Program-made: the position numbers and the translations under genes
Part shown: in pieces, positions 23,722 to 35,925 of the stretch
Position numbering within the stretch: the first letter of the stretch is position 1
How the letters are laid out: every line of letters begins with the position of its first letter
Notes under the pieces: model-generated
Told to the model about the DNA's origin: nothing
Seen by the model: only the letters and a program-made list of their open reading frames with translations
Database searches by the model: none
Assembly: GCA_030068075.1 (NCBI GenBank)
Contig: CM057830.1
Location: forward strand, 29,234,247 to 29,298,246
Origin: Paguma larvata
Taxonomy: Eukaryota > Chordata > Mammalia > Carnivora > Viverridae
Length of the DNA: 64,000 nt
Direction: 5' to 3'

Positions 23722-24347
23722 TCTAAGGTCATCCTGGTTCAAAATCATAAAGTTCAAAATCTTGAAGCCAGAAAAATTATTCTATAGTTTTTCTGTTTCA
23801 CTTAGATAAGTAGATAGGTGAGAAGAGTCAAGAAATAAATGTAATGGATGTCTTTGAAGTAAGACTTTTTGTACCAAATAGCAACGAGTATTATAAAGCT
23901 GCTGTAATTCGAAATGAAAAAAATTGAAACACCGGGATTTAAATGGAGCGATAGATCAAAAGCTCATAATTAATTCAGATAAAAGAGTCATTTTAAATCA
24001 CCGCAGACACTGAATGTTATTCAAAAAATAGTGCTGGAGTATCAGGGAAAGTTGAAGGAGCAAATATTACTAGATCCCCACCCCACAGCCTCCATAAGAT
24101 TAGAATTCAGTATTTCACACCAATATAATGTGTGTGAATATAATTTCCTCTAAGCCTTAATAAACTGATTATAAGAAAAATATATAGACAAGTATGAAAA
24201 TAAATGTCAATAAAACCTACTGACTATGGTACTGATATAACACTAAATAGATGGAGACAACCTAAATGTCCAAAGAGAGAATTGGTAAAATATATGAGGG
24301 TATATCTATAAAACTGGATAATACAGAAGCATTAAAAATGATGATTT

Positions 24348-24538
24348 AGGGGCACCTGGGTGGCCCAGTCCGTTGAGCGGCCGACTTCAGCTCAGGTCAT
24401 GATCTCACGGTCTGTGAGTTCGAGCCCCGCGTTGGGCTCTGTGCTGACGGCTCGGAGCCTGGAGCCTGCTTCGGATTCTGTGTCTCCATCTCTCTCTGCT
24501 CTTCCGTTTCTCTCTCAAAATAAATAAACTTTAAAAAA
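24348..24538 (+). mobile_element. CAN SINE
   Basis: Felid SINE with short tail. Flank aaaatgatgattta is repeated on both sides (ending 24347 and starting about 24536). Confidence 0.95.
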
Positions 24539-24869
24539 ATGATGATTTAGACATATATGTATAGTCCAAATATGACCACGATGTAAAGGAAAAAAATTTT
24601 AAAATGGTATAAGAATATGTTCACATTTTTGTAAAAGTGTACATATTAATGTATTTTTAGAAAGAAATTCAGAATGCTGATAATGATCATATTCAGGTCT
24701 GATGTATGTCTGTGACGTTTGTTTGCTTTCTCCCTTATATATTTTTTTGACATAACTTTGCACTCAGATTAAGTTACGTCCATTTTACAAGTGATAGTAT
24801 TTAGAAACCATTTTTGTCCATTAACAAAAGCTGCACTTCAGATGATCTATAATTAAAAATACTAACATT

Positions 24870-25620
24870 AGTTAGGTATTGCTGCACAATAAATTATCCC
24901 AAAACTTAATGGCTTAACAGACAATTACCATCTATCACAGTTGCTACAGGTCAGATACTCAGGAGTGGTGTAAACGGTTGCTTCTGGCTTTGGGTCTCCT
25001 ATGAGGTCTCTGTCAGGACTCAGACTACAGAGTTGCAGTCTCTGAAGGCTTGACCTGGATTGAAAGATTAGATTCTAAAGTTTGATTTTTTTTTTTTTTA
25101 ATTTATTCACTTTGGGGAGACAGAGAGAGCCAGAGCATGAGTGAGGGGAGTGGCAGAGAATCTGAAGCAGGCTCCAGGCTCTGAGCTGTCAGCACAGAGC
25201 ACAATGTGGGCCTCAAACTCACAGACCACGAGATCATGACCCGAGGTGAAGCTGATGCTTAACTGACTGAGCCACCCAGGCGCCCTTGAAAGTTCACATT
25301 CTAAAGTGATTCATCCATACGGCTGGAAAGATGCTACTGGTTCCTGGAAAAAACTTAGTTCCTCTCCTCATGGAGTTTTTCACTGGGCCTCATGTGTGGT
25401 TTCGGTATGTGCCTGCTAACGTCGCCTGCAGTGTGCAGTCCAAGAAAATGGGAAACATACTGCCATGCCTTTTTTGACCTAACCTTGGAAATCACACGCT
25501 GTCATATCTACAGTATCCCAGGAGTCACAGGTTTGCCCTAGTCACTTGGAGGGGGCTATACTTCATAAGGGTATGAATATGGGGAGGTAAGGATCATTGG
25601 AAACTATCTTAGAAGTAGAC
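24870..25620. mobile_element. Ancient mammalian interspersed repeat, split by a SINE
   Basis: TATTGCTGCACAATAAATTATCCCAAAACTTAATGGC, then ACTCAGACTACAGAG, AGTCACTTGGAGGGGGCTATA and GGATCATTGGAAACTATCTTAG are familiar parts of a widespread old mammalian repeat. I cannot name its family with confidence. Confidence 0.5.
25085..25286 (-). mobile_element. CAN SINE
   Basis: Minus-strand SINE. Flanks ttgaaagattagattctaaa and ttgaaagttcacattctaaa form an imperfect 20-base duplication. Confidence 0.92.
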
Positions 25621-26645
25621 TAGCATAATTAAGAAAAAGTAAAAGAAAAAATGTATAAAAATCATAAGATATAGAATATTTATGTCATATTAGCATAGCA
25701 AACTGATGGGCCTTATGCATAAAGTGACAGAGAAAATATTTTTAAACTAATACTAGGTAAACAAAGTTGTATATAAATATGTTTATAGGGTATTAACTAC
25801 TATTTAAAATCATCAGTGGATAAAGATTGAGGTAAATTGAAGAAATTCAAATGACTATACTAGAAGATAGAATTAAAGATAGATTAAAATTTCTCTTTTT
25901 TAATTTCCTTTAATGTACTACTTTTTTTTAGCAAGACATATTTATAACAAAGAAGATTGATACACATTATACTAGACTTTGTCACTATTGTTTTATTCTA
26001 TAACTGAAAAAATGGATGATTAATTTTAAAAATATAAAAATACATTAAATATTTAAAATACATAATATAAAATATATAATATATAAATAAATTAAATAAT
26101 ACAAAATGTGTAATATATAAATAAAATGAATAATATAAAAATACATAAAAGATTTAAAAATATATTATGTTGAAAAATATAAAAACATTAAAATACAAAA
26201 ATCCTAAAAATCAATGACATCTAATGAACATCTAGGAGCAATCATAACCCAATGATGCCTATGAAAAAAACAATATTGAATATGGTTCTGTGAAATTTAA
26301 GGATTCATTTCTAAATGACAAATAGCATATTTTTAATAGGAAGTACTCTGAGTCCACAGATTCTGATTGAAAATTTCCTCTCTCACTCTGGGATCCTTAG
26401 AATTAATAAATAATTGAGGAATTGGGCAGAGTTTTAAAAAGAAAAGGCCTATTACTCTGCCTTGACATTGGGGACAAAGATGAAGGTGAATGTCCTTTCC
26501 CCTTCTCTGACTCCTGTGTGATGATACCATAGGACTACAGAGGGGTTCTAGCCCTAAATCTCAACTTTGGAAAATAAATACTTACTAGACCCAGTGTTCT
26601 AATGACCAACTTAATTATGCACGTTCTAATTTTATTTAAATGTAA
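25621..26645. other. AT-rich tract, no gene
   Basis: 26020-26200 is almost pure A/T with repeated ATAATATA/AAAATAC motifs. Remainder unassigned. Confidence 0.55.
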
Positions 26646-26660
26646 CAGCGTTAGATTAAT

Positions 26661-26849
26661 TAATTTCTTAAATGTTTATTTTTGAGAGAGAGAGAGAGTG
26701 AGTGGGGGAGAGGTCAAGAGAGGAAGAGAAAAGGATCCAAAGCAGGCTCTGATGACAACAGCAAGTGAGCCCGATGAGGGGCTCAAAATGCGAGATTATG
26801 ACCTGAACCAAAGTAAGTAGCTCAACCAACTGAGCCACCTAGGCACCCC
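26661..26849 (-). mobile_element. CAN SINE, diverged
   Basis: Minus strand. Flanks agcgttagatta / agtgttagatta. The middle is partly deleted. Confidence 0.9.
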
Positions 26850-26878
26850 AGTGTTAGATTATTTTTAAAATACGTTTA

Positions 26879-27092
26879 GGGGCACCTGGGTGGCTCAGTC
26901 GGTTGGGCATCTGACTTTGGCTCGGGTCATGATCTCGCACTCCGTGAGTTCGAGCCCCACATCAGACTCCGTACTGGCAGCTTAGAGTCTGGAGCCTGCT
27001 TTGGATTCTGTGTCTCCCTCTCTCTCCGCCCCTCCGCCACTCTTTCTCTCAAAAGTAAATAAACATTAAAAAAAAAGATTTAAAAAAATAAA
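26879..27092 (+). mobile_element. CAN SINE
   Basis: GGGGCACCTGGGTGGCTCAG head. Flanks aaaatacgttt / aaaatacattt. The A-rich tail includes AAAATAAAATAAAA. Confidence 0.94.
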
Positions 27093-27111
27093 ATAAAATA
27101 CATTTGCATCA

Positions 27112-27317
27112 GGGTACCTGGGTGGCTCAGTCAGTTAAGTGTTGGGCTCTTGAGTTTTGGCTTAGGTCATTACCTCACAGTTTTATGAGTTTGAGCCTCA
27201 CCTTGGGCTCTGTGCTGACCATGTGGAGCCTGCTCGGATTCATCCTCTCTCTCTGCTTCTCCCCTGCTCTTGCTCTCTCCGTCTCTCTCAAAATAAATAA
27301 ATAAACTTAAAAAAAAG
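27112..27317 (+). mobile_element. CAN SINE, directly downstream of another
   Basis: Only about 20 bases from the previous SINE, same strand. GGGTACCTGGGTGGCTCAG head, TGTGCTGACCATGTGGAG middle (older subtype). Confidence 0.92.
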
Positions 27318-27327
27318 TAAGTTTACT

Positions 27328-28025
27328 TCTTTCACTGTTGGTGGGAATGCAAACTGGTGCAGCCACTCTGGAGAACAGTACAGAGTTTCCTCAAAAAACT
27401 AAAAATAGAACTACCCTGTAATCCTGCAATTGCACAGTTAGGTATTTACCTAAAGGATATAAAAATACAGATTCAAAGGGGTACATGCATGCTGATGTTT
27501 ATAGCGGCATTATCAACAATATCCAAACTATGGAAAGAGCCCAAATGTCCATCAACTGATGAATGGATAAAGAAGATGTGGTATATATTATATTGATATC
27601 AATGTCGATATTAATATAGATATAATGGAATATTACTCAGCCATCCAAAATAATGAAATCTTGCCATTTGCAATGACGTGAATGGAACTAGAATGTATTA
27701 TACTAAGCAAAATAAGTCAGTCAGAAAAAGACAAATACCATATGATTTTATTCATATGTGGAATTTAAGAAATAAAACAGATGTACATGAGAAGGGTGGG
27801 GGGAAGAAAAGAGAGGGAAACAAACCACAAGAGACTCTTAATGATGGAGAACAAACTGAGGGTTGACATGGGGAGCTGGGTGGAAGATTTACTAGACGGG
27901 TGATGGGTATTAAGGAGGGCACTTTGTGATGAGCACTGGGTGTTGTGTGTAAGTGATGAATCACTGAATTCTACTGCTAAAACCAATATTGCACTGTATG
28001 TTAACTAAAATTTAAATTAAAAAAA
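27328..28025 (+). mobile_element. LINE-1 3' end
   Basis: Sense L1: TTCACTGTTGGTGGGAATGC, GTATTTACCTAAAGGATAT, GATGAATGGATAAAGAAG, TTGCCATTTGCAATGACG, then a 3'UTR with GATGAGCACTGGGTGTTGT and an A-rich end. It is younger-looking than 115-1512: long frames of 79 and 62 codons survive. Confidence 0.93.
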
Positions 28026-28349
28026 TAAATGGGACACCTGAAATCTTAAAAATCCTGCAAGAGAGCACAAGCAGTAATTTCTCTGACATCAGCCATAATG
28101 ACATCTTTCTAGATAAGTCCGCTGGCGCAAGGGAAGCAAAAGTAAAACTAAACTACATTACTGTACTATTGGTACTACCTCAAAATAGAATGCTTCTGCA
28201 CAGCAACAAAACTAAAAGACAACCTACTGAATGGCAGAGGATATTTGCAAATGATATATCTGATAAAGGATTAGTATCCAAAATATATAAAGAATTTACA
28301 CATTTCGACACCAAAAAACCCCAAACAATGCATTTAAAAATGGGCAGAA

Positions 28350-28574
28350 GGGGCGCCTGGGTGGCTCAGTTGGTTAAGCGGCCGACTTCAGCTCGGGTCA
28401 TGATCTCATGGTCTGTGAGTTCGAGTCCCACATCAGGCTCTGTGCTGACGGCTCATCAGAGCCTGGAGCCTGCTTCGGATTCTGTGTCTCCCTCTCTCTC
28501 TGCCCCTCCCCTGCTCACGCTCTGTCTCTATGTCTCTCAAAAATAAGTAAACGTTAAAAAAAAAAAATTAAAAA
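28350..28574 (+). mobile_element. CAN SINE in L1
   Basis: Felid SINE with CTCATCAGAGCC insertion in the middle. The flank aaaatgggcagaag is repeated after the tail, so the L1 reads through when the SINE is ignored. Confidence 0.96.
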
Positions 28575-29036
28575 AAAAAATGGGCAGAAGACATAACAGA
28601 CATTTATCCAAAGAGGACATGCAGATGGCCAACAGACACATGAAAAGATGCTCAATATCAATCATCATCAGGGAAATGCAGATCAGTATCACAATGAAAT
28701 ATTGCCTCACACCTGTCAGATCGACTAAAATGAAAAACACAAGAAGCAACGAGTATTGGTGAGGATGTGGAGAAAAAGAAACCCTTGTGCACTGCTGGTG
28801 GGAATGCAAACTGGTGAAGGCACTGGGGAAAACACTACAGGGGTTCCTCAAAATATTGAAAGTAGAACTACCTTATGATCCAGTAATCCTACTACTGGAT
28901 ATTTACCCAAAGAATATGAAAACACTAATTTGAAAGGATATCTGCACGGCTATGTGTATTGCAGCATTGTTTACAATAGCCAAATTATGGAAGCAGCCCA
29001 AGTTTCCATCGATAGATGAATGGATAAAGAAGATGT

Positions 29037-29038
<2 letters not shown>

Positions 29039-29092
<54 letters not shown>
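29039..29092. repeat. (TA)27 microsatellite in L1
   Basis: About 54 bases of pure TA directly after AAGAAGATGTGG, followed by CACACA. Likely unstable and polymorphic. Confidence 0.97.
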
Positions 29093-29098
<6 letters not shown>

Positions 29099-29490
29099 AT
29101 GGGATATTACTCAGCCATGAAAAAGAATGAAATCTTGCCATTTGCAACAATATGAATGGATCTAAAGCATAATGCTGAGCGAAACAAGTCATTTAGAGAA
29201 AGACAAATACCTTGTGGTTTCACTCATATGTGGACTTTAAGAAGCAAAGCAAATGAACAAGGGGAAAAAAAGAGACAAACCAAAAAACAGACTCTTAACT
29301 TTAGAGAACAAATGGATGGTTATCAGAGAGGAGTTGGTGGGGAATGGATGAAACAGGTGAAGGGGATTAAGGGCACACTTACCTTGATGAGCACTGAGTA
29401 ATGTATGGAATTGTTGAATCACCATATTGTATACCTGAAACTAATATAACACCGTTTATTAACTGCACTGGAATTTTAAAAAAATTTAAA

Positions 29491-29869
29491 AAAAGAAATT
29501 ATATAGATGTTTTAAATTTTAATCTTTTCGTTTGTTGATAGTATATGGAAATACAGATGTTAGTTATATATTGATCAAGTGTACTCAACCTTCCCAAGCT
29601 TACTGATTAGTTCTAGTAGTTTTTTTTTTTTTGTAGAATACACCAAATTTTCTATATAGAAGATCATGTTATATATAAATAAAAATTCTTTTATCCTGGA
29701 GTTTGCAAAAAAATAATAATAAGTTTTAAAAAATTCAACTCTGTAACTTTCCGCCTATGGTTCCTTGGTCAGAGTCTAAAAGTAACAGGAGGAAAATAAG
29801 AAAGGATGACAAATATTTCAAGAGTAGGAAAAGGAAGAATAATGGTACCACTGACACCTCTAAGGCTCC
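29491..29869. other. Unassigned
   Basis: AT-rich with poly-T near 29620. No gene. Confidence 0.35.
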
Positions 29870-29888
29870 AAGATTATGACAAGCACTG

Positions 29889-30102
29889 GGGAACCTGGGT
29901 GGCTCAGTCGTTTAAGCGTCTGACTCTTGATTTCGGCTCAGGTCATGATCTCATGGTTCGTGGGTTCAAGCCCTGCATCAGGCTCCCTGCTGATGGGTGA
30001 AGCCTGCTTGGGATTCTGTCTGCCTCTCTCTCTGTCTCTAACCCTGCCCACTCTCTCTCTCTCTCTCTCTCTCAAAGTAAATAAATAAAGATTTAAAAAA
30101 AA
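29889..30102 (+). mobile_element. CAN SINE
   Basis: Perfect 19-base duplication aagattatgacaagcactg at 29870-29888 and 30103-30121, the longest exact one in the window for a full-length SINE. The tail has a TCTC run and AAATAAATAAAG. Confidence 0.97.
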
Positions 30103-30287
30103 AAGATTATGACAAGCACTGATGGTTTCAGAGATATATACACCTAGTGTATACTCATACATTCCATGTTAACAGTCTGAAAGTTTTTAAAATAAAATGA
30201 AGGGTTAAATAATATATAAAGAGATTACTTTTGGCCCCAGTCATGTATATGAGTGCCATACTGGGCAAGGCATTTGAATTTTCACTA

Positions 30288-30521
30288 AAAAAATTTTTTT
30301 TGATGTTTATTTATTTTTGAGAGAGAGAGAGAGAGAGAAAGAGCGAGAGAGAACACGAGCATGAGTGGGGGAGGGGAGAGAGAGAGGAGACACAGAATCC
30401 TGCTTTGGATTCTGCTGAGCTATCAGCACAGAGCCCAACACGGGGCTCAAACCCACAAGCAGTGAGATCATGACCTGAGCCGAAGTCAGACGCTTAACCC
30501 ACTGAGCCACCCAGACACCCC
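30288..30521 (-). mobile_element. CAN SINE
   Basis: Minus strand, GA-rich tail side, ACTGAGCCACCCAGACACCCC head. Confidence 0.94.
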
Positions 30522-31479
30522 TCATTATGTTTTTATTTAACATAAACTGGTCAACCACTGTCAGTTCCTTCCTTCTCTTGCCATAGAATCTTTTGGAAAT
30601 AGTTTGTTCTCATGACAATTATAAAAGCATAAAATATCAGAGCATTTATTACTAGCTGTGTAGATGTGGCTGTTGTGATGGCAGAACTACATTTTTCATT
30701 TCACTCCATCGTAATTAATTTAAGCTTTAATTTAAATAGTCACATGTAAGCTAGTGGCTACCATATAGGGAAGGGCAACTGTGTACACTGACCAAGAAGA
30801 CATGGGAGTGGCCCACGAGAAAAGGAGGGGCTTGAGTGACTTCGTGTAAACAAACTGATTCGGCCATAATACCAAATATAACCGCAGTTGCCCACAAGCG
30901 CTTTTGATTGTACCCAAACCTGATACCGCATAGGAAAGGAAGGGTTTCGACTAGAAATAAATCAAGCTCTTTTATTGCTGATTTCATATTTTCCTGCTAC
31001 ACAGGTCAACCGAGAGAGCACCCACTGGCTATTTACATTTCCACAAGAAAACAACAGACAACTTACAGCTAGCTATAAATATAGCTGAGGACATTTGAAA
31101 TGACTAGAAGCCAGACAATCAGTCTGCCTTGCTGGTACAAGTTTAGTGAGTAAATTCTCACAGGGTGCGCTGTCTCTGCAGGATTTTATATGTTCTTCTC
31201 AGTGTCTGGCTGAATTACACTCCTATACAGGAAGTAAATCTCACTTTAAGTGCACAACAAAAATGGAATGATTTAGAATTTTGAGTAAAAGTATGACACT
31301 CACCACATGGAGTATTGTGAACAAATACCGTGTTGGTTTTTTTTTTAGTATATATTTTATTCTTAGGTCTCATGTATACTTTGTCCAGATATCCCAATGG
31401 TAACATTTGGGGAGTAGGGAATTCCGTAAAAATTTTATTTACATGAATTTTCAATAATTTCATTTTATTTACATTTTAT
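30522..31479. other. Possibly unique sequence with a small DNA-transposon fragment
   Basis: Mostly no recognised repeat. 30706-30770 (ATAGTCACATGTAAGC followed by TAGTGGCTACCATAT) matches the end of a common hAT-type non-autonomous element. Two overlapping minus-strand frames of 61 and 78 codons at 30732-30987 have no signature that I know. Confidence 0.45.
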
Positions 31480-32570
31480 TTAAAATTTAAATTTTGTATT
31501 AAAAGAATTGTAGATTTATATGCAATTGTAAGAAATAATACAGTGCTATCTCATGCAATATTTTCCCAATTTTCCTCAATGGTAACATTTCACAAAACTA
31601 TGGTATCATAATCAGCATATTGACATTGAAATAATCCACTGATGGTATTCAGATTGCCAGTTTTACTGATACTTGTGCGTGTGTGTTCCGTTTATAATAC
31701 TGTATCACTCGTGTGGGTTCATATACCTATCACTACTGTGAAGATCGTGAACAATTCCAACACCACAGTGTCCCTCCTCCTGCCCTTTTAGAACCACACC
31801 CAGCTCTCTTCTGACTCACCCTGTACTTACCCACTGATATGTCCCCCATCCTAAAATTTTTTTAAATTTTTTTTTATTTACTTTTGAGAGCAGGAGAGAC
31901 AAAGCATGAGCAGAGGATGGACAGAGAGAGAGGGAGACACAGAATCTGAAGCAGGCTCCAAGCTCTGAGCTGTCAGCACAGAGCCCGACGCGGGGCTTGA
32001 ACTCACAGACCATGAGATCATGACCTGAGCTGAAGTTGGACGCTTAACCGACTGAGCCACTCGGGCGCCCCAGATATGTCCCCCATTCTAAAATGTTACC
32101 ACTTTAAGTCTGTTATATAAAGGAATCGTACATTATGCAACCTTTGAGGATAAGCAAATACCCTCCAGATATTTGCCCAAATTGTTGTGTGTATCAAGAG
32201 TTTGTTCCTTTCATTGCTGAGTGGCATTCCATGGTTTGGATATATCACAGTTTAATTTCCTGTGAAGGGTATTTGGAGTGTTTGCAGTTTTTGGCTATTA
32301 TGAGCAAAGCTGCTATGACTATTGATTTTCCGTGTAAACACAAATTTGCATTTCTCTAGGACAAATGCCCATGAGTGCAATTGTTCAGTCATATGGTAAT
32401 TATGTATTTACTTTAATAAGAAAATGCCAAACTGTTTTCCAGAGTGGCTGTACTCTTTCACATTCCTATCAGAAATTCATGAATTTCCAGTTGCTCTACA
32501 TCCTCACCAGCATTTTGTGTTGTCATTTTTTATTTTAGAAGTTGATGCTTTAATGATCTGTCACCAACAG
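31480..32570 (-). mobile_element. Old LINE-1 3' region, split by a SINE
   Basis: Antisense L1M: CAATGGTAACATTTCAC, ATTGACATTGAAATAATCC, then past the SINE GTTCCTTTCATTGCTGAGTGG, AATGCCAAACTGTTTTCCAG and ACATCCTCACCAGCATTTTG. Confidence 0.82.
31855..32071 (-). mobile_element. CAN SINE in old L1
   Basis: Flanks gatatgtcccccatcctaaa and gatatgtcccccattctaaa are a long, nearly exact duplication. Confidence 0.96.
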
Positions 32571-33059
32571 CTCACTGCCACATACACACGCCAATTTCCT
32601 GATACACGTAAATCATAATTTTGTTGGGATCAGTATTCTGCTTTTACATTATTATGTGTTAATAAATAATATTCACTTTTAAGCCAAATAATAATTTATA
32701 TTTTCATGAATAGCTTGTCATTTTTTCAAGTTAATGTATTTTTTTAAGTTTTTAGTTTGCTTCTCTGTGTTTATCACTAATGGATTCTTCCCCACACTCC
32801 TCCGATTGTCTAAATCATTTCTCAACACATTCAAACTCATCAAGTACTCCATCCCTTCAGTCTTCTTGAAGACCTCTCACTTGTAGCCCTGTGACCTGCT
32901 CCAGTCTTCTCTAGGTACTTGTCAAGTCTGTTACATACCTTCATCTCTTCACCATCATCCTGGGGGATTCTTATCACCACTCTCTTGACTTGGATGCCCT
33001 GTTTCCTGAATACTATTTTCCTTTTTCTTGGCCTCGTTTAACTTGAACACATTCTCTCA
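32571..33059. other. Unassigned, pyrimidine-rich
   Basis: No gene. 32760-33000 is C/T-rich and may be old repeat. Confidence 0.3.
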
Positions 33060-33138
33060 GGGAGTTTCCTGGGAAAAGACCTGTGAGTTAAAGTTTTAAG
33101 GCCTTGATTATCAGAAAATGCCATTAATTTACCCATAC

Positions 33139-33182
33139 CGAAACAAAAACAAAAACAAAAACAAAAAAAAACAAAAAAAACC
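33139..33182. repeat. (CAAAAA)n simple repeat
   Basis: Seven or so C-A5-8 units. Confidence 0.95.
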
Positions 33183-33318
33183 CAATAGTTTATCTTGACA
33201 TAGGTTAAACAATTTTCTCTTAAATCTTAAAGCCATTGCTGCAATGTTTTCTACCATGCAATATTCTGCTGAAGAAGGCCAAAGTCATTTTGACTTCTTG
33301 TGTTCTGCCTGTGTATCC

Positions 33319-33341
33319 TTTTTTTTTTTTTTTTTTTTTTT
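33319..33341. repeat. Poly-T run
   Basis: Twenty-two or more T residues. It gives a spurious poly-Phe in one frame. Confidence 0.95.
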
Positions 33342-33471
33342 GCCTCTTTGGAAGCTCTTGGAACTTTCTCTTTACCCCTTTTCTTTGAAATTTCCATATT
33401 TTTACTTTGCCATAAATATATTTGGATTCATGGTGTTGAAAAGAAACAGGACTTTTAACTCAGGAAAATCT

Positions 33472-33700
33472 GGGGCACTTGGGTGGCTCCATCAGTTAAG
33501 CATCCAAGTCTTGATTTTGGCTCAGCTCATGATCCCGAGGTTGTGGAATCGAGTCCTGTGTTGGGCTCACTGCTGAGCATGGAGAATGCTTAACATTCTC
33601 TCTCTCTCTGTCTCTCTCCCTCTTCTTCTGCCCCTCTCCCCAGCTTGCATGCATTTTCTCTCTAAAAAATATAAGTAAATAAAAAATAAAAATAACTAAA
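33472..33700 (+). mobile_element. CAN SINE
   Basis: GGGGCACTTGGGTGGCTCC head, TCACTGCTGAGCATGGAG middle (older subtype), long TCTC tract. Confidence 0.92.
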
Positions 33701-33886
33701 TGAGTAAAATCATATCTTTACATTATATAAAATTGTGTTAAATATTTCTGTCTTTGTTTTTCTCTTTCTGGAACACTTATTATTTGGCAATTGGACACAT
33801 CTGGATGTCTTCTAATCTTTTTATGTTTTTCTGCCTGTTTTTCCATCCCCTAAACTTTTAAAAGTATCTTCTAGATTGGGGATTAA

Positions 33887-34050
33887 CAAACCACAGCCTG
33901 TGGAATAGCCACCCATTCTTCAAAATAAAATTTTATGGGAACCCAGCTATGTACATTCTCTTAAAAGTGAAGAATTGAATAGTTGCAACAGAGACCATAT
34001 GCCTTGTGGGCTTAAAATATTTAATACCTGATCATTTAATAACAAGTTTG
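33887..34050 (+). mobile_element. Non-autonomous DNA transposon fragment (hAT-like)
   Basis: AACAAACCACAGCCTGTGG, AATAAAATTTTATGGGAACCC, GAATAGTTGCAACAGAGACC and AAAATATTTAATACCTG are recognisable parts of a widespread mammalian element starting TCAGCAAACTACGGCCC. Confidence 0.65.
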
Positions 34051-34340
34051 TGGACATCTCTTCCAAGAGAGTTTTTTCAATTTTGTCTTCTAAATTTTCA
34101 GTGAAATTTCTCATATCGGTGTTCATAGTTTCCACTTCCATTAGTTCCAATAAAAGTATCCTGTTCTTAATTTATGGCCATAATATTGCTATTATCTTTC
34201 TAAAGTTATAAATAATCTTTTCTCTGTTTTCAATATTTTATCATCCCGTATGATCTCTCTCTCTTTTAAGTTGTTTTTGCCTTATTTCTTTGGTCTCTAT
34301 AATGTCAGCATTTTTTATAAGATGATAGGAGAACCTTGAC

Positions 34341-34700
34341 CACCTGCTCATATTTAAGTATCACTAAAATGCTCAAAATTATATATACATAGGTGAATGT
34401 TGTAAATTGTGGGCTTTTCAGAATGGTGATCTAGTAAGAGTATTTTATTAGGGAAACGCTAAGAGTCCTAAAGCAATCTTGTTAAGTAGCAGAATATCAC
34501 ACATAAATTGACTTTCCCTGGGATACCTGAATCAGTCACTTTGACAAGGAAGCAGGATAATCCTGATTGGCTTAGAGCAACTGGTGTCTACTCCTAGTGT
34601 TTGGGATGAGATCAATGCCTTCTAAATCAAGTAATTTTTTACACAATGGCATAATGAGGTAGAAGGAAATGTATATGTGGGAATAATGACAATATTCACT
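34341..34700. other. Unassigned
   Basis: No gene or named repeat. Confidence 0.35.
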
Positions 34701-35395
34701 TCTCATCTTTCTCCAAACCAACAGTTATAGGTGGGCATTTTAATACTATTTTACCAATAATTGAAAGAATAAGTAGGCAGAAAACTAATAAGGATATAGA
34801 AGACCTTGAGAATGCAATCAACCAACTTCTACTAATTGACATTTATAGAGCACTGCACCCAACAACAGCAGACTGCTCAGTTTTTTTCACATGCAGATGG
34901 AATATTTATCAAGCTAGGCCATATTATGGATCATAAAACATGTCTAATTCAATGGATTCCAGTCATATAAAGTATGTCCTCCGACCACAATGAAATTCAA
35001 CCAGAAATCAGTAACAAAAAGAGTCTCAAAAAATCTCCAAATATTTGAAAACTAAGTAATATACTTCTATATAATCCATGTGTCAAAGAAGAAATCAAAA
35101 GAGAAATTAGAAAGTATTTTGACTTATATGGGAAAAATACATTATTCTTGTGCAGTGCAGCAGAAGTAGTATTTAGTGAGAAATTCATTGTATTAAATTC
35201 CTATATTAGAAAAGATAAAATGTCTCCAATGTTTCCAATGTCTTCAAAAATACACAAATCAGAAAAATACACAAATTTACAATGTCAAGAATGGGAGAGG
35301 TGGCATCACTACCAACTCTACAGATATTAAAATAAGGGGTTATTATAATCAGCTTTATGCTAATAGATTTGATAACTTATATGATTGTGTATATT
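34700..35395 (+). mobile_element. Old LINE-1 ORF2 fragment (endonuclease-RT region)
   Basis: Sense: CAATCAACCAACTTCTACTA, ATTTATAGAGCACTGCACCC, GACCACAATGAAATTC, AAGAAGAAATCAAAAGAG and CCTATATTAGAAAAGA match the ORF2 region between the endonuclease and the reverse transcriptase. Frames are broken. A separate L1 layer from the 3' ends elsewhere. Confidence 0.75.
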
Positions 35396-35604
35396 TCTTT
35401 TTTTTATAATTTATTGTCAAATTGGTTTCCTGATTGTGTATATTTCTGAAAGACAGAAACTATAAAAGCTCATGCAAGAAAAATGTAATCCAAATAACTC
35501 TTTACCTATTTTAAAAATGGAATTTGTAGTTTAAAAACTTCCCACAATGTAAACCCCAAGCTAATGTCCTTTCCCTGGTGAATTCAAACAAACATTTAAT
35601 TGCT

Positions 35605-35725
35605 CAAGCATCGGGCTCCCCGCTGATGGCGGGCTCCCTGCTGATGGTGTGGAGCCTGCTTGGAATTATCTCTCTCTGCTCCTCCCAGCCCCCTCAAAAA
35701 TAAATAAAAATAAACTTTAAAAATG
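35605..35725 (+). mobile_element. CAN SINE, 5'-truncated, with a small internal duplication
   Basis: Begins in the middle of the SINE. CGGGCTCCC-GCTGATGG occurs twice (about 35612 and 35630) before TGTGGAGCCTGC and the AAATAAA tail. Confidence 0.85.
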
Positions 35726-35925
35726 ATAAAGCAAATAAATTAGCAATGAAGAAGTTTGTTAGCAATTAATAACTACTGAGTAAGCAAATAATAATGTTGG
35801 CTACTTTTGCTTAGGTATTGAGCGGGGCTAAATTCCAAGGGTTTGCATAACTTTCACCTTGGTTGGGTCATGGTACCTGGCAGACAAATATTTCATTCAC
35901 AAGTGGTTAAAGAATAGAAGATATG

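Larger units (their letters stand above)
23431..24740 (+). mobile_element. Old LINE-1 (ORF2 part to 3' end), split by a SINE
   Basis: Sense L1M: TTTTACACCAGCAATAAC, TTATAAAGCTGCTGTAATTCG, ACAACCTAAATGTCCAAAGAG, then GCATTAAAAATGATG and TTTTGTAAAAGTGTACATATTAATG near the 3' end. Heavily mutated, no usable frame. Confidence 0.75.
28040..29490 (+). mobile_element. LINE-1 3' end, split by a SINE
   Basis: A second sense L1 immediately downstream: AAAATCCTGCAAGAGAGCAC, CTTCTGCACAGCAACAAAAC, GGATATTTGCAAATGATAT, GGGCAGAAGACATAACAGAC, AATATGAATGGATC and GATGAGCACTGAG near the end. The ORF2 C-terminal frame is interrupted. Confidence 0.93.
33060..34340 (-). mobile_element. Ancient L1-like sequence with later insertions
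   Basis: GCCATTGCTGCAATGTTTTC, TTTGACTTCTTGTG, TTTCTCTTTCTGGAACACTTA, TTCCATCCCC and CCACTTCCATTAGTTCC follow the order of an old L1-related repeat in antisense. A SINE (33472) and a hAT-like piece (33887) interrupt it. Medium to low certainty on the family. Confidence 0.4.

Noticed and set aside
29039..29092. Periodic short repeat resembling an array
   Set aside because: A (TA)n microsatellite, no spacers, so not a CRISPR array.
33244..33576. 110-codon frame with a poly-Phe stretch
   Set aside because: The Phe run is a poly-T tract and the 3' part reads into a SINE.
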